The position numbers and the translations under genes are program-made. DNA of 64,000 nt from Paulinella micropora (Eukaryota; Cercozoa; Imbricatea; Euglyphida), in assembly GCA_009731375.1 (NCBI GenBank), contig BJOX01000226.1, forward strand, positions 668,585 through 732,584, written 5' to 3'. The notes under the pieces are model-generated. The model saw only the letters and a list, made by a program, of their open reading frames with translations. It had not been told where the DNA came from and ran no database searches. This document shows positions 43,777 to 54,452 of this stretch, piece by piece. Numbering within the stretch: the stretch's first letter is position 1; each line of letters starts with the position of its first letter.

Positions 43777-44414
43777 CGGTAGTAAGGAGAAATCTAGGGA
43801 TTCGTCAATTAGAGTGTCGTTGATAGTGGGCGAGTACGCCCGTCCGGTTCCGCCGATCCACAGTGGCTTGTTGTTTAATTCTTCGCGGTTGGCCGGATAT
43901 AATTTTCAGAGAGGTGACGCGTGCTTCCTTCCTATCAGTGATTGTTGCGGTTGTGTTGCCAAACACGTAGCGATTCGCCCTGTCAAGCAAGTCCGGTGCC
44001 GGTGGACGTCGTTGAGCGACGGTGGATAGCGCATGACCGCCCGGATGACGTGCTGTTGTCTTCGTCGTCCGTGTCCACTACGATGTGTACAGTGTCGGCC
44101 TTGTTGCGCTTCTCGCTCCCCCTCGTTCTAGTGTATGTCTCGGGTGTCGTTGTGGATCTTGCAGTAAAGGTGGCCAATGCACGCTCCCCTTGTTCTTGTG
44201 GGTACTAGTCCCCTTCCTTGATGATGTCGTGGTAGTAATACCCTTGATGTGCATCGTCCGTAGCCTCGTTGTCCACGTTCCCGTCAACGTTGATGTTTGC
44301 TTCTGCGTCGTCGTCGTCGAGTAGCGATGCCGTCCTAGTCAGGTTGAGTATGCCCGGTGGTAGTTGTTGAAGTTGATCCCAGTTCAGTAGGATAGCTCCC
44401 TTTCCGAGCTCGTA

Positions 44415-45983
44415 TCACTCCAGTCGCCGGTATCCAAGGTCGGTCACAGCTTTGTCTGCAAGGTCCATACCCAGCGTGTCAAAAGATTGTGCTCGTTGAT
44501 TGTATCTGGCGAGTGCTGCTTTGTTCTCTGGTTTGCTGGCATGTTTGCAGTAGTCCTTGTGGCTCTTCCAGTCGTTGCCTTGACATGTTGAGTTGCAGTA
44601 CGAAGCGGTGTAGCATCTGGTGCAGCGTCGAATCAGGTCCAGTGCTCGATTGCAAAACTCGCAGTCGGGTCTCACTCGTTCCTTCTTCTTCCAGTCTTTC
44701 TCCCCGATGGTGAAATTGTAGGTCCTCTGTAGCAGGTCAACTTCTTCGATTGTAGGGCATCTGAAAGACTCATGAACGTCGATGATGCTGTAGGACTTCG
44801 CAGCCGTCTCTAGTGTCGGTGTCGGCGGGGTAGCTTCGGTCTTGCTTTCGGTGACGGGCTGGCTTACCCTGGGTGTGGGCGTCGCTGCTGCCATGTCAGG
44901 TCCAGTCGTCGTCGATCCACTTGTCGGTGAGGTTGTATAATCCGCAGTCTCCGCAGGTGCTGTCTCCGGTTGTGGTGGGCTATTGCGGTCACCTGATCGC
45001 CGGAAAACGTTTTTCACTTGGTAACTCGTATCCTCATTGTCCGCCATTGATCCGTCGTCGATCGCAGGTGTCGGCATCGAGTATCGTTGTGGCGCGACCA
45101 GTGGTGTAGAGTCGTCACAGCTTTGTGTCGTAGACGTCCGGATCCGTGCCACAGCTGGGTCGTACACGTCGTTGGCCGTTGCATAATCCCATGACGAGGA
45201 TGTGCTTGTCGGTAACGTAGTTGTCGATGTGGTTGCAGTCGACATCGTCGTCCTCGTTCTTGGCGGTGATGTCGTTGACGATGATGAGGCTTCTCCGCGT
45301 CGACGTCCTCGTCTGACCAAGCTGATGCGTGGTGGCGATGTCGTAGCACTGCTGCTGTGCGATGGTGTGGTCCTGCCGTCGTCTCGGCGAAGTCGCTTTT
45401 CCCTCCTAGGTGGTAGACTAGGGTGGTGTTGGATGATGTGGTGTTCCGGACGGCCTGCTGCCATCCTCGTAGAGATGAACCATGGCGTCGGTCGTGGCAT
45501 GGGATATGCGTAGCTAGCTTCCCTCGGCCTCCATGGTGGTGGCCAATGAACAGGCGGTGGTGGGAAACCGCAGATCGTCAGGTTGTCGCTGTTAACGCTC
45601 TGGAGATTGTGCCAGTGGGACAATGCTCGCTGGTAATCATTTTCATCTATCTGTTGTGATCGGCTCAATGATTCCCACGGTATGTTTGGTCGTTTGTCTG
45701 GGTGATGAAGGTTCGGGTGCATCGGCACAGGGTCGGTCCCATGCATGTCGTACATGGCTGGTGCACGGCCGTCTGCCTTGAGCCATGGGTGAGGGAAGCG
45801 GTTCCATACGTTGGCTGCACATCGCAGGTAGAGGTTCCTCAGGTAGGGGATGTCGTTGGTGGGTGGATTGATCATGATCGGTACGTTCCTCTCCCCCTCG
45901 ATGTTGCGTTGGGTTGTTTCCTTTCCCCTGCGCTTGTCTTCAAGTAGTTGCATGAACTCCCTGACATCCGGTGTTTGCCACAC
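44415..45983 (-). CDS. Copia-associated ORF with MYND zinc finger (R2)
   Basis: A 522-residue open frame. The N-terminal third contains IPWESLSRSQQIDENDYQRAL and CGFPPPPVHWPPPWR, both shared with the R1 ORF. A Ser/Thr/Pro-rich spacer follows, then at residues 441-479 (44,546-44,663) a MYND-type finger: CEFC, then RCTRCYTASYC, then CQGNDWKSHKDYC. MYND fingers usually bind proline-rich partners. It lies between gag and pol in a copia element, which is unusual. Function in the retroelement life cycle is unknown. Confidence 0.75.
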   Translation of the reverse strand: MWQTPDVREFMQLLEDKRRGKETTQRNIEGERNVPIMINPPTNDIPYLRNLYLRCAANVWNRFPHPWLKADGRAPAMYDMHGTDPVPMHPNLHHPDKRPNIPWESLSRSQQIDENDYQRALSHWHNLQSVNSDNLTICGFPPPPVHWPPPWRPREASYAYPMPRPTPWFISTRMAAGRPEHHIIQHHPSLPPRREKRLRRDDGRTTPSHSSSATTSPPRISLVRRGRRRGEASSSSTTSPPRTRTTMSTATTSTTTLPTSTSSSWDYATANDVYDPAVARIRTSTTQSCDDSTPLVAPQRYSMPTPAIDDGSMADNEDTSYQVKNVFRRSGDRNSPPQPETAPAETADYTTSPTSGSTTTGPDMAAATPTPRVSQPVTESKTEATPPTPTLETAAKSYSIIDVHESFRCPTIEEVDLLQRTYNFTIGEKDWKKKERVRPDCEFCNRALDLIRRCTRCYTASYCNSTCQGNDWKSHKDYCKHASKPENKAALARYNQRAQSFDTLGMDLADKAVTDLGYRRLE

Positions 45984-46131
45984 ACTCCTCCGGGTTCGTT
46001 GGGTTCGGTGGGCCCGCTGGGTTCGGTGGGTCCGCTGGGTTTGGGGGGTTCGATGGTTGGTTGGACGGGTATCTCAAGTGAGGTCCAGCGACGATGCGAG
46101 TACCCGTCAACGATCCATAAGCCCGTCTGGC

Positions 46132-47716
46132 TCAAGGGTCGTGTGCGATGTCTGCAGTCGTTGTCCTTGCGTCCAGTAGGCTGGCAAAGCGTTGGTCCAG
46201 TGTCCGTTCAGTGTTGATGTCCATTCGAGTCTGTGCCTCTGGTCCAGTTGATGGCGGTGAGTGTGGGTCTCTCACTTCTTCTGTCTGTGCTGCCTCAATT
46301 TCATCTGAAGTGATCCGCTGTCTGTTCTTGTTGTCATCGAGGTTGAAGCTGAACATGCCACCCCCGCTGTCAGCCGTAGGTTGCAACGGTGCGTCAGGGA
46401 ACGATGCAGTCGATGGGGTCGCCTGTTCTTCATCTCTTTCATCCTTCTCTGAGTCGGCATCTAACATGTATACGTCAGCAGAGTTGTCTTCGTCCCACTG
46501 GTCGGTAGGTGCCTCCTTCTCGCCTTCACTTTCCTGATGCTGCCCGTCCACTGTTAAGTTTGCGTTGCTGCTCCGTTGGGTACCAGATTTCGGTGGAGGT
46601 GTGGCACGCGTCGTTGACTTGGTCGACTTTTGGGATCGTCGAGGTAACGGGCACTCTGCCCCCGAATGAGTCGGCTTACCTTCACAACCTTTGCGTGTGC
46701 AGGTGGCTCGGCAGTCTCCAGCGACGTGGTTGGTGCGGGAGCAGTTGTGACATTTCTTTATTGCTCCGCCGTTAGCGGTCCCGCGGTTAGCTCCCCCTCG
46801 ACTTCGGTTGCCTCCATTCTTCTGCTCGCTTGCATAGTTGGCGATGACAGGGGTCTGGTATTCGTTGCTGGGTCCGAAGCCTTGTGCGTGGTGCTGTTGT
46901 AGTAATTCAGTCGGGAAAACTCGTCAAAGGTAGGTTTCTCGTGATCCGACTTCGACCAGTACAGTGTAGTGCCTATTGTCTTCAGGTAGTCGTGGTGTGA
47001 AGCATGGAGCTTTTGCAGGGTGAAGATTGTCTTCATCATATCGGGTAAGATAATATTGCTTGCCGCGAGCTGTTCGAACCGTACATGTGTCCTGTCGATG
47101 AACGTAGGTAGATCGTCGCTGGATGTGATCGTTCCCTGAAACAGGTCATATAGCAACTTGGCAGTAACAATCTGTCCCTTGTTTCCGTAGCGGTCACTCA
47201 GCGCTGCCCACTTGTCCGCAGGATCGTTGCCGGCCCGGGCGATGGTCAGTGCTGCAGGGTGTCCATGTGGTATCGCTTCAGTCAGGAATGCTTTGATCTG
47301 TATGTTGGCTTGCAATCTCGTTGCAGGCGGGAGCAGGATGTCAATCCAGGTTGCCACGAGGGGCATCAGGGTTGCAGACCTTGGCGTGGACGAGTGTGCT
47401 GGTTGCAGCCCGCCGCTTTTGGAGTCGTCTGGGTTGTCATCGTCCCCGCTGTCGGGAGGCAGTAGCCTTTTGACTCGACTTTCCGGAAGCAGTGGCCTTT
47501 TGACTTGAGGCGGTTTGAGTCGTCGTAGATGTGGCTGTTGCCGCCCTCGCCTTCTTGATCTCGTCGGCGTACATCGCCCGAATCTCTTGCGTAGAGACCG
47601 GTGAGGCAGGGTCGTTGAGTATCAGTAGGTGCTTAGGGTTTACGCTCGCCAGGAAGAGTAGGAAATCCTCCTTGCAATGCGTCGAATTGGTGAATGTCAG
47701 GTTTCCTTGGAAGTAG
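46132..47716 (-). pseudogene. Copia gag with CCHC knuckle (R2), frame-broken
   Basis: Gag-type helical domain with LQANIQIKAFLTEAIPHGHP, RAGNDPADKWAALSDRYGN and LYDLFQGTITSSDDLPTF, then a zinc knuckle CHNCSRTNHVAGDC near 46,735 and an acidic C-terminus. Frames change near 46,760 (knuckle) and around 47,400. The domain is homologous to the R1 gag (ALQGHPTMLTIRRAGNHPRE). Probably a dead copy. Confidence 0.7.
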
Positions 47717-48069
47717 TGGGACCTTTAGTTGTTACTTCACATTTTGCTGGTTCATGACCTATAACCGGTCAATGTTGATTATTCCGGTGATTGAGTAAAT
47801 TACTCTAGTTCTGGGTTTACGCAGAGATTCAATGAAGTACTTCGTAGATCGTCTTTACTGAGGAAACTGGACTGGCAACGAAGTGCGCAGTGCAAACGGC
47901 ACGAGCACTAGTTTCTGAATCTAGTTCCTATTAATAATAACCGGATCATACTGATTAGTGTCCTGATGCTCAATAGTAAATGAGGTAGGACCGGACTGAC
48001 CAGTACTGGAAATATATCCATACACAATTGAATATATAACAGATAGATATGTAATATATATGACCGGTA

Positions 48070-48860
48070 ACAGTTGAAAACCGAGGCAGAATAGGAGCCC
48101 GCCAAGCATATCACCCTGTCTAGCTCCGTTCTCTGGGTTGACCGTCTCTATTTTCCTATCTAGCATCACGAGTAGTAGCTTGGATGGGTTGCGGTATAGA
48201 AGGTCGGTGATGCCCCACAGGGGTGCCAGATCTTGGATTCGATACATTTCTTGGAGAAAAGTGGCTCTGTCGATTTCGTTGTAAGCATTCTTTTGATCCA
48301 TGATTACCGCCCATGCTCTTCCCTGAAGCGATGCTGCATGTTGGCGTGCGACGTGGATAGCAGTTGCTGCTCCTCCCTCCCTCTGCTCCGGCACCAAAGT
48401 TAACGCCGCGGAAATGAGAGTCGATGGCTTGTTTGACTCCCGCTCGTCCAAGCGCGATAGTCTTTGCCAGCTTGATTATAATTTCTCCCGGTGCAATCGG
48501 CCGCGGCGCGTTCTTCCGCTTTTCAATCAAGATTAGTCGGCGGCTCGCTGCAAGTTCTCGCAGAGCAGGGCCTGTCCCTGCCTACGTCCGCGTTGAGGAA
48601 GTCAGTGACTATAGCAGCTAATCCTTTCATACAGGCGTCGTCGTTAATCATCGACAACCAGAAAGCTCCTGTTTGCCCTGATGGTCCGGGTCCTGCCCCG
48701 TCAGCTTGCTTCTTCACGGCTGCTCTCATTTCTTTCAACTCGATCTGAAGGAATCGATACAAAAACGGAGGTTTTGGCATGATCCATTGTGGTCGGTCTG
48801 CAGGTGGATGTAGCTCGCGAGTTGGGAATGCACCATCAATTGCTAATCTCCCCCCGTAAT
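48070..48860 (-). pseudogene. LINE-type reverse transcriptase fragment
   Basis: RT motifs: RPIAPGEIIIKLAK, FGAGAEGGAATAIH, VIMDQKNAYNEIDR (motif with catalytic Asp) and GARQGDMLGGLLFCLGFQ. This is the non-LTR RT type with the QGDPLG-like block. It is broken by frameshifts near 48,530 and 48,400 and truncated before the YxDD motif, with unrelated AT-rich sequence at 47,930-48,065. It lies just downstream of R1 on the same strand, separated by a polypurine-like GGGGGGAGATTAG at about 48,855. Confidence 0.75.
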
Positions 48861-49067
48861 TAATATTTGTACCACTATTCAAGTAAACTAAACCTACACT
48901 AAGCCAATCACGGAGAAAGGTCCTTAGCCAGAAAACGAAAGTTAAACGTTGTAGATCACTCTCCGTCGCAGTCCATCGTAGCGCCACTGCTCATAACGTA
49001 CTATCAAGTAACATAGTACATTATTTAATGAGCATGAATTCAACGGAAGTAAGCCGTGCACGTCAAA

Positions 49068-49925
49068 TCATTTTAAATAGTCCGCGAGTCGAACAGTGAA
49101 TTGATCGACAAGCTTCAAATACTGAGGCGTAGGCAAAGCCTTCGTAAATGCATCCGCCAGGTTGTCGTTAGTCCCAATCTTACGGCTAGTAATCCTTCCA
49201 GTCCTTTCCATCTCTAAAATATAATGGTGTTTCAGCGCTAAGTGTCTTGACCTTTGACTGTCAACGCCATTGGTGGTAGTCAACACGGATCCCTGATTGT
49301 CACCATAAACTGTTGAAGGCCTAGGTATGGGTATACCCAGCTCGTCACAAAAATTCTGAATCGCCACCGCGTTCCTCGCCGCCGATGACATAGCAATAGT
49401 TTCGGACTCCTGTGTGGAAAGGGCGACCGTAGATTGTCGCTTCGACACCCAAAAGACCGGACCGGTAATAAGTTGTAATTCTTCGGATCGCGAGCGTTGA
49501 GTAAATTTGCACCTTCCAAGATCAGCGTCCGCGTAGGTTTGCAAGTCGACCATCCTCCAATCGACGTTTGAAGGGAAGAACAACCCACACTGATCCCGCA
49601 GGGAGCGATAAATCATACTAATCATACCATATGCAACGTCCGGTTCCTGATGCATGTAAATGCATAATCTATTAACCGCATAAGCAAGTTGTGGTTGTGT
49701 TTGGGACATTGACCAGATGAGCTCACCAGCAAGCTTGCGTAGAGGCCATTGTCTCAAAGTTGCATTGGCGTCTGCCGGTTGTGGCTCCAAATCAGTGCAC
49801 GGGGTTGTGGTTGGCTTCGCGTTTGCAAAACCACGATCCTGCAGCAAACCGTCAATATAAGCCTTTTGATGCATCAACAACCCAGTATCAAGTCGAACGA
49901 ATTGCATACCGCAAAAGACTTCCAC
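49068..49925 (-). CDS. R1 RNase H and RT C-terminus
   Basis: An open 285-codon frame: MEVFCGMQFVRLDTGLLMHQ, the connection segment WPLRKLAGELIWSMSQTQPQ, then RNase H with TYADADLG, VFWVSKRQSTVALSTQESE, YGDNQGSVLTTTNG, SRHLALKHHYI and LADAFTKALPTPQYL. All acidic catalytic positions look present. It ends LADYLK at 49,068. It continues the RT frame upstream across a TAG near 49,953. Confidence 0.85.
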   Translation of the reverse strand: MEVFCGMQFVRLDTGLLMHQKAYIDGLLQDRGFANAKPTTTPCTDLEPQPADANATLRQWPLRKLAGELIWSMSQTQPQLAYAVNRLCIYMHQEPDVAYGMISMIYRSLRDQCGLFFPSNVDWRMVDLQTYADADLGRCKFTQRSRSEELQLITGPVFWVSKRQSTVALSTQESETIAMSSAARNAVAIQNFCDELGIPIPRPSTVYGDNQGSVLTTTNGVDSQRSRHLALKHHYILEMERTGRITSRKIGTNDNLADAFTKALPTPQYLKLVDQFTVRLADYLK

Positions 49926-50817
49926 GTCGCCTTTATCCGTTAAACGAAACTATGCCTCTTGTAGGCGCCGAACTAAATTGTCATGTTGCTCTACCCTCTG
50001 ACAAAATACGAGCATGTCATCCGTGCGGAGCAAGACGATGCCATGGCAATGACCTTTTATCCATGGCGAAGGTAGGCGGAAACTTCAACTGTGGATCCCT
50101 GAGGAAAAATATACATGCATCTACCGTCGACTGCAAGTATCCTATTTTTCTCAGAAAACGTGAAATGTGGTTATACCACCTTCTCCCTGCTTGAGGGGAC
50201 CCATAGAGCGCCTTCCTTACTTTCCAAATCCTGTTCGACATTTCCTGCGACCTAAAATCGTCAAGAGGTATTGCGTAACATATTTCGCCCATGTCTGCAT
50301 GGGAATAAGCTTGACTAAAGTCAATATGTTTTATGTACGCATTCATCGCAACCATAAACGAACAAAGAGTGAGCAAGAAAATGTGTTGAGCAACAGGCGA
50401 AGAGGTCTCATATGGGTCGAAATGTTGAAACGGTGGCATTTGATTCCCGTAGATAACCAATCTGGATTTGTACTTCGATGCCCCGGACGCCTCGTCGACC
50501 TTAATAGCATTAACAAAGCCAGTTCGAATTGGTTTTACGTTGTCTTTGTCAGCATCATCCCATATAGCCCACTCCAAGCATCCTGCATCATACAACCCCT
50601 GTATCTCTTTTTCTCTTGCTTTCACCACCTCAGGTATCTGTCGTAAAACCTTCTCTGGTTTTCGTAGGACACGTGTAAATAAACAAACGTCAGTGTATTT
50701 CACTTCTTCGTCGTCGTTCGCGAACTCAACGTCATTATCCTCATTTGTTATTGCCATGTGATACCTGTGTGTCGACGTGTTTGCCGGGGTTTGTCTCCTC
50801 ACTCTCCTACCACTCAC
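49926..50817 (-). pseudogene. R1 reverse transcriptase
   Basis: Copia RT: KPIRTGFVNAIKVDEASG, KYKSRLVIYGNQ, IKHIDFSQAYSHADM (first catalytic Asp), VRKALYGSPQAGRRWYNHIS, then after a frame change near 50,050 the catalytic pair appears as RTDDMLVF, where copia usually has YVDDM. TAG at about 49,953 separates it from RNase H. Start MSGRRVRRQTPANT at 50,817. Confidence 0.82.
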
Positions 50818-51269
50818 TATATTTGTACTGGAGATATTTCCTCAATGTCTCTTTGAGCCTTCTTTTCCTCCCTTAATCCGTACTTACTGTCAGGGAATAC
50901 AATTACTCTCCCTCTCTGCTGCCTGATGGGAACCCTCCCTGTGTTCTGTCTCACATTCCTTAGTGGTGTGTTTTCTACTTGTGGTGCTATCTCGAGACCA
51001 GGTAGATGATTACGGGGTCTTTTGTCCTCGCGATAATTTTGAGCGTCGTGCTCAACAATGACAATGGATGAGTCGTTGCTCTCTTCCTTTTTCACAGCTT
51101 CACTCTGAAATTCAACCGAATTTCCGTCGAATTTTCAAATTTTCCTGGGGCAGCAAGTGTGGGTTTGCAACAACGTGGTCTCCCATCATTTCATCACTCC
51201 ATGCACACTCGTCTATGTTTGCAGTATATCCCCTAACCTGTGTGTTGAACCTTACATTCCTTTGCTCAA

Positions 51270-52346
51270 CTACTTGTTTCTCCTTGAGCAAGTACACTCT
51301 GTACAACCTTCGAAACAAGTTCTAGCCACAAGCACGCCAGGAGTTGCCATAGACATACCTTTTTCTTGTCGCCACATCCTCACCCATGCAAGACACCCTA
51401 TACTAGGCTGCAGAAAGCCCATAGGTGGTCGTCTCTTAAGCGTAATTTCGTAGGGCGAGATTCCCTTGTACTTTCCTGTCGTCATAGGAGTCACCATCCT
51501 AATCACCCATTCAGCTTGCTCCATCTCCTGCCAAAACGAAGGAGGCAAATGAGCATCAATACGCATAGCTGTTGATCTCGTCCCTGCCGTTATGTGTTCT
51601 CTCTCTGCAGTGGGATTTGATCTGGGTTCGTCTCTAGATGTGGTCTTAAGTATTATGCCATTAGTGTTGCAAAACTCTACCATTTTGTTGGTTGCAAATT
51701 CTCCATCACATCTGATCTGCTTCACCGTGCGCCCAGTCTGAGCCACGAAGAACGCCACCACCTTTGCAACAAACGGCAAATACAGATCCTCCTCACGTGT
51801 GGGTGAAAGATTGTTGAACCCAAACTTGCCCTCCCCATCCTTCAACACTAGCTTGTAGCGATTACCTGTAAGCGACTTCGTTCGCCAGGGTCCTCTGAAG
51901 TCCATGTTCAGACTTTCTACCACCCTAAATTCAGAATCAACATTAGGGTTCTCTTTGTAGACAGGTAAACGTGTTATCTTTGTATGTTGGCATCAGTTGC
52001 ATACACTTGGCAATCTCTCTCGCCAGCCTTTGCCAACTATTGTCCTGCCGTACTTCAATGCCCATTGTCCCAACATTCTATGCAAATCCATTGCTTTCAT
52101 TAGCCTTTTAGGGATAAGGGGTCTGAGAGAAAAGTTGGCAACGGGTTGAGCCTCTGCATCAGCATGAGGGTAAAATCGTTCGTCTACTTTCAGCTTGCTG
52201 TCGTCAGCGGTGTCGAGTCTATACAATCTATTTCTCATCATTCGTCCTCTACAAATCATGTCTTCCTCATTGACCTTCACCGGGCGTTTCAATATAAACG
52301 CCTGGTTGTTTTGCAAAATGGTTGCAAACCCATAAGCATTGTCCAA
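51270..52346 (-). pseudogene. R1 GAG-pre-integrase and integrase
   Basis: The pre-integrase part (51,993-52,346) has FATILQNNQAFILKRPVKVN and AMDLHRMLGQWALKYG; the HHCC finger is interrupted by a TGA between its last two Cys (about 51,993). The catalytic core (51,270-51,923) has LNMDFRGPWR, QIRCDGEFATNK and SNPTAEREHITAGTR, giving Asp-Asp-Glu. It ends after GVLVARTCFEGCTECTCSRR. Confidence 0.8.
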
Positions 52347-52660
52347 AACGCCGGGGATAATAGGGAGTATGGGGTTTTGCTGCTGACGAGTGCGTCGCTG
52401 ATTTCTAATGTTCCTTCTCTACCCCCACCTGACACTATAGGTATCGTTGCCTTCGCCCGCATTGACACACGCATCGTATGCTCGGTGATACCAGCCAGGT
52501 TCACAGGTGCTCCCACTTGCACATCATGTATAGGCATAGACGTATGTACAAGAGTCCTGTTACACCCTGAGTCAATAATCGTCGGTACCTTTTCTTTCGA
52601 CGAGACACTTAAAGCCACAGCATGTCCCTCATCGTCCCGTTTCACCTTCTGCACACCCAC
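52289..52660 (-). CDS. R1 aspartic protease
   Basis: Contains PTIIDSGCNRTLVHT with a DSG active site followed by a hydrophobic beta region, as in copia proteases. It overlaps the pre-integrase frame, so a frameshift (programmed or mutational) joins them. Confidence 0.7.
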   Translation of the reverse strand: MGVQKVKRDDEGHAVALSVSSKEKVPTIIDSGCNRTLVHTSMPIHDVQVGAPVNLAGITEHTMRVSMRAKATIPIVSGGGREGTLEISDALVSSKTPYSLLSPAFWTMLMGLQPFCKTTRRLY

Positions 52661-52667
52661 AGCCGTG

Positions 52668-54364
52668 TCAACTAATGTCGCAAGCTATGTTGGTATGTAC
52701 CCTGGATGGTTGGTAGGTTGAAGGTCGCATCGCCGGAGGCGCATCCAATATCGTGGGACGGCTCGAGATGCAGTAAGTTGGAAAACCTGACAACTTGCGG
52801 TATATGTCTGAAAGTGTTTTAGAGTCGTACCTAGATGGTAGTTGGTACCTCGTTCCCGACTGACCAGTCGGCACAATCTTGTAGCGCGTCATCCTATGAT
52901 AGGCAAACATTGCGAAGTCGCGCCTTACCGATCCAATTCCACACGGCGGCAAAAACTCTTGATTCGTCAGGCTTCGCAGCGGGTAGAGTTCGTCATTCTG
53001 AGCATATTTGCAGAAGTCCCTATGGGCCTTCCAATCTTTCCTCTGATGCAACTTGCAGCAGTAGAACACCCAGTTGCAGCCTTGCACCTAAACATAGGTT
53101 TCATAAGCGTCTCGATTTGGTTGCAGTACTCGCATGAACGTGGTGGTAGGGGCCTGGAATGAGGCATACCAGCAGGATATATACCCGGAGGTTGATAGTC
53201 GCCACAGTGCCGGCAAAGCCCCACCATTGACTGCCAGCTAGATGGAAAGATATTGAAACCCAACCTAATACTCCAATACTCCATCTCCATGATTGTGGCG
53301 TGGTTGTAGCAGTAATGCACATCTATATACCAAAACCAGGGCCCATCCACCAAAGGGGGTTGGGAACATGATGTCGTAGTAAGTAGTAAGCTGCCAGGCA
53401 CAGCATTTAATGTATAAGTAATTCCCCAACGAGTCTCGGGCCTAATCTTCACTTCCCCTATGGGTCTTCGAACTTCTACTTTGCCTTCCCCTACAATGGG
53501 GACCGGTACAGTGAAGTGCACCAACCAAGACAATGGGGACACAGTATCGCAAATCTTTTTGCTGGGGTACCACGGCTCCTTTCGTGGGACAAAAAAGTTG
53601 ATCGGGGCGTCCATTCGCCATGAAGCGGGCCAGTGTCTAGGTGGCACTGGAAAACCACACGGATCGTCAAGTCGTCTGTACAATTTCTTCGTAAAAGCCC
53701 ACATGTTCAGTTTCGTTCTGAAATCATTTTCGTCAATCCGTTGCTCCCTAGTGAGGGACTCCCAAGGTATCTCGTCGGGCCTTGAGCCCGAGAAGGACTC
53801 ATAATCCAAATGTGGACCAATGACACCCTCGGCCGCTAGTTGTTCCAACTTATTTTCCGTATTTATCGCTTCCTCAATCTCACCCTCATTCTCTTGCCCT
53901 TCAACACCCAATGTCTATTGCTCCTTCACTTCTGAAGCGGCTGACGCGCTTGTAGTAGTTGCAGCGCTCACAAGATTCTGTGTTGTCCTAATAGGTACAG
54001 TCACGGTGAGATCATCATCATCTGGATCTGAAGGTACCCGTTCTTCATCGCCGTCCACGGCTAGAGCAATCACAACATGCCCGTGCAGATCCATCGCTTC
54101 TTCCACGTCTCCGTGGAGCCCCGAGCCTCCCCTTCGACGTAAGTGGTCGACCCATCCCTCGCCTATCACATATTTTATAGCATTAGTGCTACTACCCTGA
54201 GTGTTGTCAGACTTGTCACTCTCGGCCCGGACCTTGATGTGTTTGTTCACATCCTTGTTGATAATCTGTTTCACATACTTCTCAGTGACGTCGTCGTAAA
54301 ACGGCTCGCTGTTGGTTCGACAGTCATGCTTCGCGCGATCTTGACGGGGGCAAATGCGAGCCAC
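52668..54364 (-). pseudogene. R1 ORF with MYND zinc finger
   Basis: Frame 52,967-54,364 is open except for TAG at 53,915-53,917. It carries IPWESLTREQRIDENDFRTK and CGFPVPPRHWPASWR, shared with R2, and begins the MYND finger at 53,130 (CEYC). A frameshift near 53,085 moves the rest (WVFYCCKLHQRKDWKAHRDFC) to 52,668-53,087. Two independent copies with the same finger at the same place show it belongs to this copia lineage. N-terminal acidic Ser/Thr-rich region. Function unknown. Confidence 0.72.
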
Positions 54365-54452
54365 ACGTCTGCGTAATCACAATCCATAGGTACCTCGGCC
54401 ACTTCGTTGTTCGGCCCTTGCACGGTCTGTGCGCTCTCATCTATATCATCAC

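Noticed and set aside
45202-47508. Plus-strand frames opposite the R2 gag and MYND ORFs
   Set aside because: Shadow frames in GC-richer antisense; the minus strand carries recognised motifs.
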